This document shows, one piece after another, positions 11,396 to 21,500 of a stretch of DNA of 64,000 nucleotides (its first letter is position 1; every line of letters begins with the position of its first letter). The notes beneath the pieces are model-generated. The model made no database searches. It saw only the letters and a program-made list of their open reading frames with translations, and was not told the DNA's origin. Both the position numbers and the translations under genes were made by a program. The DNA is from Apoda limacodes (Eukaryota > Arthropoda > Insecta > Lepidoptera > Limacodidae): the NCBI GenBank assembly GCA_946406115.1, contig OX291550.1, positions 2,656,803-2,720,802 on the forward strand, in the 5' to 3' direction.

Positions 11396-14300
11396 CAAAG
11401 TCAAAGTCAAAGTCAAAATGCTTTATTTAAATAAGGATTTTACAATCACTTTTGAATCGTCAAAGTTATAAAATATTATTTTTTGAACCCTCCCACCTTC
11501 CCGCCGGTTCACAATGTTGTTGATTTCTACCGAGAAGAATCCGGCAAGAAACTCGATAGTTACTCTTTTAAAAACACTATCAATAATACAAATAAACTAA
11601 AATACAATTAATGTTTTATATAAAAAAATTTTAGTCGTACAATTTTATGTTTTTTCCATTTTAATTTGGTTTACCTATGCATCATCAGTCCCAAGGATTT
11701 TTATCATTTACATAGTCTGAAATATTGTAGTATGCCTTTTTACAAAGTAGGTACCTGCTTGATAAAAGATTTAAATTTACTTATTGATAGATTTTGAATT
11801 TTATTGGGAACTTTGTTGTAAAAGTGTATACATTGCCCCACAAAAGAGTTACTTATTTTGTGTAGACGTGTATCATGCACCAACAGCTTATTATTACTTC
11901 TAGTATTTACTTTGTGAACGTCACTTTTCTTGCTGAAACTATTGATATTTTTATGTACATATAAAAGATTTTCATATATGTACTGCGACACTAAAGTTAA
12001 AATTTTTACTTCCCTAAACCTATCCCTCAGAGATATCCTAGATCCTAATTTATAAATAGCACGAATTGCCCTTTTTTGTAACAAAAATATTGTATTTACA
12101 TCAGCAGCGCTACCCCACAATAGGATACCATATGTCATTAAACTATGGAAATAGCTAAAATATACTATTTTTGAAGTGTCGACATCGGTCAATTGTCTTA
12201 TTTTCTTGATCGCATACACAGCAGAGCTAAGTTTTTTGGCTAGGTTATGAATATGAGGACCCCATTGAAGTTTGGAGTCCAGCGTTATGCCAAGAAAGAC
12301 TGTTGAATTAACAAGTTCTAATTGCTCGCCATTAATATTAATACATGTCTGTCTCTGACTATCATTTGGTAATGTAAATTTAACACATTTGGTTTTTTTT
12401 TCATTAAGTAATAAATTATTAGCGTTAAACCAATTTACAATTTTAGAAAGGGCATTATTTAATTCATTATAACATGTCTGTCGTCTCTTAACTTTAAAAA
12501 GCAAAGAGGTGTCATCAGCAAATAAGACAATGTCATGGTTTTTGACATTATATGGGAGATCATTAATGTAAATAAGAAATAGAAAAGGACCTAAAATTGA
12601 GCCCTGAGGGACTCCTATAGTGACTGCTGATCACGGAGATCTTTCACCGTTGACATCTATTTTCTGTACTCTCCTACTCATATAGGATGTCAAAAGGTCG
12701 AGAGCTTTGCCTCTAATACCATAGTGATGTAGCTTCCTGATGAGATTTTCATGTTGAACACAGTCAAATGCCTTAGATAAATCACAAAACACTCCAAGGG
12801 CGTCATGCGAATCCTCCCAGGCGTTATATATATTTTTTAATAGTGCCACTCCTGCATCGGTTGTGGAACGGCCTTTCATAAAGCCAAACTGTTTACTACT
12901 AAGTAGTTCATTAATACAGAAATGGCTTAACATTTGACAAAGTATGATTTTTTCAAAAACTTTACTGAGTATAGGTAGTATTGAAATAGGCCGAAAATTA
13001 TTAGGATCTGTTGAACTACGTGATTTAAAAAGAGGTATAACTTTGCTAAGTTTCATCTCATCAGGAAACACACCACTATCAACACAACTATTAAAAATAA
13101 TGGCTAAGGGTTGTGCTATAACATGAATAATTGAATTTATAGTTTTTACAGAAAGTCCCCGAAGGTCTGTGGTGTTTTTAATTTCTAATGTTTTAAATGT
13201 ATTAATGATATCCGTAGGACTAATGTTTTTAAATACAAAGGGAACGTTACATTCAGGAACACTAGTTTTTAATAATTTTTCTGCTAAGATTGGACTTGAG
13301 TTTAGATGTTCAGTTGTTTTGAATGGGATATTCCTAAAAAACTGTTCAAAGGCAACTGCTACCTCAGAATTTGTTTTAAAACTAGCATCATCTACAATCA
13401 ACTCAAAGTCCTGATAAGAATTCCTAGCTTTACCAGTTTCATTATTTATTATGTTCCATGTAGTTTTTATTTTATTTGTTGAATTTTTTACTTTATGTCT
13501 GAGGTGAATTGCTTTTGCAACAAGACAGACCTTTTTAAAGGTTTTTGAGTATTTTTTAAATATACCCTAAATATTTGGCTATTATTATACGTTTTTTCTT
13601 TATATAATTCATACAGTTTACGCCTACTTTTATGAATACCTGGGGTAGCCCATTAACTAAAACTAAAGCGACTGGAAATAAGTTTCTTTTTTGCAGTAAA
13701 TATTTTATTATACTCTGTAGTAATAGTGTTAAGAACAGTATTGTACATATCATTTGGGTCGCCATTATAAAGCAAATCTGGTAGTTTATACATTAAGTTA
13801 TATTTAAATGATTCAACCCGTTTAGTTGTTATTGGTATAAATTTAATTTCCTTTTTAGTAATACTATTCTTTCTTTCTAAAACCACAACTGTCCACAATG
13901 ATCTGACTCTAGATTGCTTATAATTGATTTTTGAATTGGTTTTATGTCAGTAAATATATTGTCGATGCAAGTGGCACTGGATACAGCAATTCTAGTTGGT
14001 TCACAAAACAAATTATTTAAATTAAAAGACTGAAATAAGGCAAGCAATCTGGTGCTTAATGAGCTATTTTCCAAAATGTTTATATTGAAGTCTCCACAAA
14101 CAATGATTTGTTTATTGGAATTGCTGATTTTATTCAGCACTTCTTCCATAACTAATTCAAAATTATCATAAATTGCACAAGGCGGCTTGTATACACTCAC
14201 AACAATGAGATGCTCAACTTCTATACAGGACAGCTCGGCAGTTCGCTCAACTGAGAGGCTCACAATGTCTTTACGTTCCTTAAACTTTAGCTGTTTATTA

Positions 14301-14548
14301 ACTAAAATTAAAGAGCCACCATGGATAGCATTTACTCGGCTGAACGAACTTCCCACCTGGTGATTAGTGAAATTGAACATAAACTGATGGCTGCGTAGCC
14401 AGTGTTCAGTGATACATAAAATGTCAATCTTTTGGCAGTTTATGAACAATTCAATTTCTAGTTCTTTCTGAGACATTCCTTGTATATTCTGATGCACCAG
14501 GTTCAATGGAATATTATTTTTAGTATAATATTCATTATACAACTAAAC
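11396..14548 (-). mobile_element. LINE family 1, nearly full ORF2 copy
   Basis: This CR1/jockey-group non-LTR retrotransposon is read from 14548 down to 11396. It contains an endonuclease (13877-14542), the linker, the reverse transcriptase (11740-13401), a 3' UTR, and a terminal TTTGAC repeat (GTCAAA on the plus strand at 11396-11418). No ORF1 is seen, so the 5' end is truncated or that part is absent. A short CATTAT at both ends (near 11390 and 14533) may be the target duplication. Its 5' end lies close to the P450 promoter region and points away from it. Confidence 0.85.
11740..14542 (-). pseudogene. family 1 ORF2: endonuclease-reverse transcriptase, disabled
   Basis: The endonuclease domain (14542-13877) shows HQNIQG, TEHW, a VYKPP strand, GDFNIN and SDH, the APE-type catalytic boxes. 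One or more frameshifts follow between ~13900 and ~13550. From ~13540 the frame is open through the linker and RT: NFRPISILPILSK, a STTDAG box, DLSKAFDCV, then GVPQGSILGPFLF and FADDTSL. It is broken by one TGA codon at 12631-12633, just before the GVPQGS motif. Near the end a 5-bp insertion shifts the frame, so the family C-terminus seen at 62702 is lost. Lesions are few, so the copy is relatively young. Confidence 0.85.
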
Positions 14549-14744
14549 ATTTGATCATACAACCGTAAGGTGATTTCAAATGTACTCTTGTTTTTATCTT
14601 TACCTTACGGAATACACACGACTGTATTGAGAGACTCAATGTACGTGACAGCTACTGAAAAAAACCCTAACATAAAAAGATAGTGAACGTATATTTGTTT
14701 ACAACGTTATGATGCGACTTTTGGCACAGATATACCTGGAGGAT

Positions 14745-14821
14745 CCCATAGGGACAAACAATACTTTTTATCTGAGTTATCTTAGTCAGTTAACATTGAC
14801 GTTCACTTGGTATTCGGCGTG
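14745..14821 (+). promoter_or_regulatory. predicted CYP9A promoter and untranslated first exon
   Basis: An arthropod initiator, TCAGTT, sits at 14786-14791 with the expected start A near 14788. It is followed by a plausible donor after GGCGTG (GTAATT at 14822). The coding start at 15340 is directly preceded by a pyrimidine tract and CAG (15327-15339), a strong 3' splice site. Together these suggest a ~34-base untranslated exon and a ~518-base intron ending exactly at the ATG. No good TATA box is seen at -30. This is inference and needs RNA evidence. Confidence 0.35.
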
Positions 14822-15339
14822 GTAATTCTGAAATTCTTTTAAACCAGATGTTTTTTAGACTATTCAATTAGTTAATTTCCTTTTGAATATTGATCTTTTA
14901 TAAGGTTATTTAATTAGGTCATTTACTTATGAGTTTTTTTTTTCATTTTAGGTTACTTTTTGTTTTTAGGCTATTTGTATTAGCATATATACCCAAACAT
15001 ATAAAAGAAATACAAAATATATGTTGTAAAAAAATAATATACTGCTTTTAAACATGATTGTGAGTTCCTGTAGTAACGAAATAAAATAAAGTGGGAAACT
15101 AGCGAAGCACTATGCTTTCATAAGGAAGTGATTGCATTGACACAAGTACATATTATATATATCTAGAGGGACAAAAAATATTATGCAATAGTTTTTACCT
15201 TGTTTACTCACAGAGTTTTCGTAGGAATCCCTTGGAAAGGTAGAAAGAAAAGATCGTTTATTGATAGCGATTTATTCAAGATTCAAGGTTTTAAAGGATC
15301 CGTGGGGTTGCCTACGTTAATTGAATTTTCTTTTTTCAG

Positions 15340-15542
15340 ATGATGTTGCTCCTAATATGGATAGTCACGCTTCTTGCAGCTCTGTGGCTGTACCTACGTC
15401 AGGTGTATTCTAAGTTCAGCAAAAACGGTATAAAACACCTGAAACCTTTTCCCCTTTTAGGCAGTATGGGTAGAGTGTCCTTACGCATGGAACATTTTGC
15501 GGAAACTCATGAAAAAATTTACAAAGCTTTTCCAGGTGAAAG
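15340..15542 (+). CDS. CYP9A: CYP9A coding exon 1 (membrane anchor)
   Basis: It encodes residues 1-67 and two bases of codon 68. It starts MMLLLIWIVTLLAALWLYLR, a signal-anchor helix, then a short basic and proline-containing hinge (HLKPFPLLG). The ATG at 15340 abuts a splice-acceptor-like tract. A second ATG follows at 15343, so either methionine could serve. The donor is AG/GTAAAA. Confidence 0.92.
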
Positions 15543-18500
15543 GTAAAAAAGTAAAAAGTATTTATACGTCCTTACTGATTTGATACAAAAAAATTATATA
15601 CTGTAATTTGTTTTTTAAGACTTAACGTAAATAATTTCAACCACATTTTTGTTTAAACGCAGTGGTTCGTATTTGGTTTGTGGGTTTCTTGGGATTCAGA
15701 ACCAACAGTTGGTTCTGAATCCCAGAATTAGTTTCATGTCACAAATTCTTGTGCAGTAACAGCTATGAAGAAAATGGAGTCATCATAATTTCTTTATTAT
15801 TTATATTTTAAAATTAACGATAAAGACTGTAGATAAGTGATAAGTATTGCTTTCAGTATTCAGTTTAAACCTAAAATATTTTTTTAACGTGTTTTATGAA
15901 CTTTAAATACTTTAAACGCCAATTTGCACTTACGTCGGTTTAGGTTCTATACAGCAGAACACAGCTCAGTAGATGTCAAAGTTATTTGAAGTTGAATTAA
16001 AAGTTGTTCTTTAACCATAATATTGCGTTTTATTTGTGTTGTAAAAATTATTAACAATGTTATGCATATGGATTTTAGAATAGAATAATATTTAGCGGAT
16101 CCTAGAGATTATAATATTATATTATATCTATAAATCCCTTTCTATTTAAAACATACATGGTATGTACTGATTGTAATAAAAATTAAAATACGACTGACTT
16201 GAAAACAATTCCAATATGACAATAACTCTCACTTAAGAATTAAAAATAATTATTTAGAGTAGATTCCAAAAGAGGTATAAGGTTATATATGTTACACTTA
16301 TTTCAGAATAAATGGCAATTAATAAAACTGTTGCGATATCCTTTTGTATAATAATATATTAAGTTTTTAGTTTATGACAAATGTCAAAAAGATTAATCTA
16401 TAAGAAGAAAAAGATATATCTATAGGATATTTCGTGCCACATAAATACATATCTGTTTTGTTTTACAGATTCTATGGCTTTTATGAATTCCTTAATCCTC
16501 TGATTATAGTAAAGGATTTCGATCTTATCAAGAAAGTTACTGTCAAAGATTTTGAGAGTTTCCTTAATCACCGAGTTCTTTTTGACGAAAATGTGGAGCC
16601 ACTTTTTGGAAGAAATTTGTTTGCTTTGAAAGGTATCTTTATAGTTGATTTAAAAATCTGAAAAACGTCGTCCTTATACTAATCTGCCGTATCTCACTTT
16701 TTTAGTAAGACTTGTGTTTGACTAACGGTGTTGAAAAAAATATTTAATCTTTTGAATTCTGTACATCTTGGGAAAGAAAGAGATAACAACGCTTTGTTTG
16801 AATGTCACTCATCTCAAAATGGCAAATATCTTTGATAATCTTTAGTTTTCATCATCATCTAATATGTTATCTAGTGGAAGAGTTTGTTTGTTTTTTTTTA
16901 TTTGAACACGCTTACCTCTAGAACCACCAGTTGGATTTCAAAAATCCTCTTTGCATTTAATAGCACAACCCTTGAGAAATTAGGCTATAATTGATATTAA
17001 TTTATAGATCAAAAATGGAAAGATATGCGTTCAACTCTGAGCCCAGCTTTTACTAGTTCTAAAATAAGATTGATGGTGCCGTTTATGGAAGAAGCTGGAG
17101 ACCAAATGTTGCAAGCGATTAAACAAAAGATTAAAAAGGAAGGAGGTAAGAATAACGAGTAATAAAAAAGAGTTTTCTCCTATGGTGGTGGTAGAGACAG
17201 GAAAACTCTCTAATTTAAAGATATTAATTGCCTCTATTGACATCGCTAAATGACTAAGTCTTTCACTACTAATCAAATGCTTTTTATAGGAAAAATAATA
17301 CCAGAAAAAAAAATCATAAGATTTTAGTATTGTTAGTATAGTATTTAATTATTAGTATTTAATCACATTTCAGTTGGCTATACAGATTTAGATTGTAAGG
17401 ATATCTTGATGCGTTATGCCAATGACGTAATTGCCTCTTGCGTGTTCGGTCTAAAGTTAGACTCACATAAAGAAGATAATAACCAATTTTACGAGATGGG
17501 AAAAGCAGCATCTACGTTTAAATTTATTCAAGTCCTAAAGTTTTTTGGGTTCTCTGCTTTTCCTAATGTCATGAAGGTAAGTGTTATGCTTACTATTTGT
17601 TAATTTATTAAAAATACTACACAAAAACTTAAAAAAAAATGGTTCTGTTTTGGTTTAACTTTAATTTCTCTTTTTTATTAATTTTATATATTGTCCAAAA
17701 CTTTGATATTCCATTAATTTTTTTTCAGGTTTTTTATTCAAACTATTGTATTTATATAAGTTAACTACCTTTTCGTTTTGCATGAATAAATAACTGATTT
17801 TAAGTATTGAAATGAAGAAATGAATTTTTTTTTAACCCTTTTTATTATTTGATGCACTTCATAAAGAATTAATAACTTTTAATACAGAAATTACAAATAC
17901 AAATATTTACGGACTCTTCAAGAAACTTTTTTAAGGAAATAGTAATGAGTACCATGGAAAACCGGGAAAAAAATAACATCAACAGAAATGATGTAATACA
18001 CCTGCTTATGGAAGCCAAAAAAGGTAGGATATATCTATTATCATCTATATTATATTACAAGCAGAATATCAAAAGGAAAACTATATAGTTTTGAAACTCA
18101 TTTAAATAATAATAATAATAATAGTAATAATAGGGTAGAAACTAAATTATATTTTGAATAGTTTGATTTATTTTCATAGTATCACAATAAGATATGATAA
18201 AAAAAATCTACATTCACAAAACGTTTTTTATTATTTTCCAAATAGCGGCACTGTTACTATGGCTCTAGTTATATGGTTGGAGAGCAGAGTTGCGGCTTAT
18301 AGGTCGCTAGATCGGACAAATATATTTATCCACCCTCCATTTTGTGTCACAGTGTCACATATCCAAAATGAGAAAAATTTATGTATGATGCTTATATTAA
18401 ATTTGAGTACCTGGAGGACCGAGCTTCGCTCGTTTTTTTTTTAGCAACGCCATCTATTGTCAAGTAGCTTTATCGTTGCTGTTTCGGTAAAAATAATAGT

Positions 18501-21500
18501 ATAACTACTCGCCAAAAGATGTCAGAAAGAGTCATAATTTTCAGTTTATCATTGTCTAAAACACGGATAAAACGCCGTTTTCTGAAAATGAAACCTAGCT
18601 AGATCGATTTATCGCCCCGAAACCCCTCAGATACTATTTCATGAAAATCGTTAGAGCCGTTCTCGAGATTCAGATTATAAATATATATATAAACGTATAC
18701 AAGAATTGCTCGTATAAAGGATTTGAGGTATAATGGAAAAATATTAATTTAAAAATCGGCCAAGTGCGTGTCAGATTTCATTATCTATAAAAACGGCTAA
18801 AAAATCACGTTTGCTGTATCGGGTACCCCTTAAATATTTGTTTTATTTTAATTTGATTATTTATTTTTAAAGTGACTAAACAATAACTAAATATTATGAG
18901 AATATTTTATGCGTGTACCTGTTACCGTTATTAATATCGAACAAAATCGAGCAAAATAATCACGTTTGTTGTATAGGAGACCCCTTAAATATTTATTATA
19001 TTCTGTTTCTTAGCTTAGATTTGTTCTTATAGCGGCAACGGAAATACATCTGCTGTGAAAATTTCAACTGTCTTACTATCACGGTTCATGAGATACAGCC
19101 TGGTAACAGACGGACGGACGGACAGCTGAGTCTTAGTAATAGGGTTCCGCTAATTACCCTTTGGGTACGGAACCCTAAAAATGTTATTCAACTACGAAAA
19201 TATTATTTTAAGGCAATTTCTTTAAGGGAACGATAGGCGCCAGTAACCTTGTTCAAGTATAAAGTATGCTAAAACCCCGTGGCTAAAACCATTTTAAGCT
19301 GCTCACATAAGGTTTTTTTATGTTTTTAATTTAATAAATTCTCACTGATTGTCTTTGATACAAAACATTACCTAATTAATGTAATTAAAGAATATTTAGG
19401 TTTTATGACTAGATAATATTTGTACTCACGAACAGAGAAATCTATAAATCTATTAAAAAATTAGAAGGTGTTATTTTTTTTCTAGGCAAACTTCGTCATG
19501 ATGAAAAAACAGTCATCGATACTGATGCTGGTTTTGCTACTGTTGAAGAATCTGACGTTGGAAAGAAATCAGTTACTAGAGGTCAGTGCACTTTTAAATT
19601 ATTGATATATCCATAGCGTTAAGCAATCTCAAGAAATCATTAAACAAAGACTTATATATAAATTCCTTTCTATCCTTAACGATGTAGTAAAATAAATCTC
19701 TCAACGTAAGCAAAGACAAACTGTTTTTTTTTATAGTCCTGGTAAAAAGTCGTGTAAAAATAATTTCATCTTGCATCTTTGATTTACTTTTTCTACTCTA
19801 ATTACTAAGGTGGCCAACAAGTATAGCTTCCGCCTGATTGTAAGCGGTCCCGCAGCCTAGGGTGGCTTGCAACACTAGGAGCATCACTCGCGCTTTGCAG
19901 ACCCTTTAATATTCGAATAACTTCTTTCTTAAAGAACCCCATAGGTATTGTAGTCTTTAGAGTAAACCTTGGTAGAGAACTCATTCCACAACCTAAGGAT
20001 TCGTGGGAGGAAGTTCAATTATTGCTTAATTTTTTTGTGATTTTATTACGAGACAGCTGTATGGTAGTTTCATCTGTAATGGCAACTGCCTATTTAATTC
20101 CATCTAGATCAACGGATATGTAGCGAAATAATAAAACGGAGACATACGGAGTGACGCGGATCATGACAACATTATTTTTGTTGTCTACCAATCTCTACAT
20201 GGAGATTTCTTTCACAAATGTTGACTTATCTCCGTTAGCAAGGCGAGTTTTTGTCAAATATTTTAAATAATAAATTGACACTTGTATAAACAGTGCTTCA
20301 GTGTTTCATTTTCTTTGACATAACCTTATTGCCTTATAAAACATGAGTCTATGTTTTACAGTGTGGAGTAACGAGGACTTGATTGCCCAAGCTGTATTAT
20401 TTTTTATTGCTGGTTTTGAAACTATTTCCGCATCCATGACGTTTCTGCTATTTGAACTAGCTACCAACATCGAACTGCAGAATAAACTAGCCAAAGAGAT
20501 TCGAGAACATCATGACAATAACAAAGGAAAAATGAACTATTCCGCCATACTGCAATTGACATATTTAGATATGGTTGTGTCAGGTAATATACTACTATGT
20601 CAAGAAAGTACCGGGAAAAGATCAAAAATACACGAAATGTCAATTATTCATTAAAATTTATTTTATCGCTTTCAAAATATGCTCGTTCAGAAATGATAAA
20701 CTTACGCCAACGAATAATCCAATCATCAAATTGTTTAAGTTTTGTTAAACGCTTTTTCCGGAATTGAGTTCAGTTCTCGCCGCGGATTCTCTTTTAAGTC
20801 TTCTAACAAATAAAAAAGGGTGCCACGAAGTGGTCATTTGAGTTTGGGAAAAGAAAAGAAGTCGGCTGGAGCCATATCTGGTGAATAAGATAGTTGCTCG
20901 ATAGTATTTGTTGAGTTTTTTGACAAAAATGTGTTCACAATGATGGCGTTGTGCGAAAGCGCATTATCATGGTGCGAAATCCAAGAATTATCTGGTCTTT
21001 TTCGTCGAATTTGCTGTCTTAAACGCCGCATAACGCTCAAAATATATTCTTTCTTTACCGTTTGACCTTCCGGCAAGAATTCCGAGTGTACAACACCGCG
21101 ATAGTCTAAGATAACAGTCAGTTTGGCGTGGTTTTTTGTTTTGGGTTCAGTTGGAAGGCGCCATTCCAAATCTTGTTGACTAGTTTGCATGTCAAACTCG
21201 TAAACCTACGTCTCCTCACCAGTAACAATGCGTTTCATGAATGTTGGGTCGGAGTTGACTCGTTCTAGCGTGTCCCCAGCACCTCCTATGTGATTGAGTT
21301 TTTTGAGGAAATCCAGGTCTTTTAGGACTAGCCAAGCGGCAACATTTTTAACACTCAAGTGATTATTTATAATCGTACGGATCGATTCATGAGACACAGG
21401 AACTTTAGCGGCTATCTCACTCCAAGTTGAATAAGGATTTTCAGTCACTATTTCCTTCACTGTTGCGATTAATATTAATTAATATTAATTTCAGTTGAAG

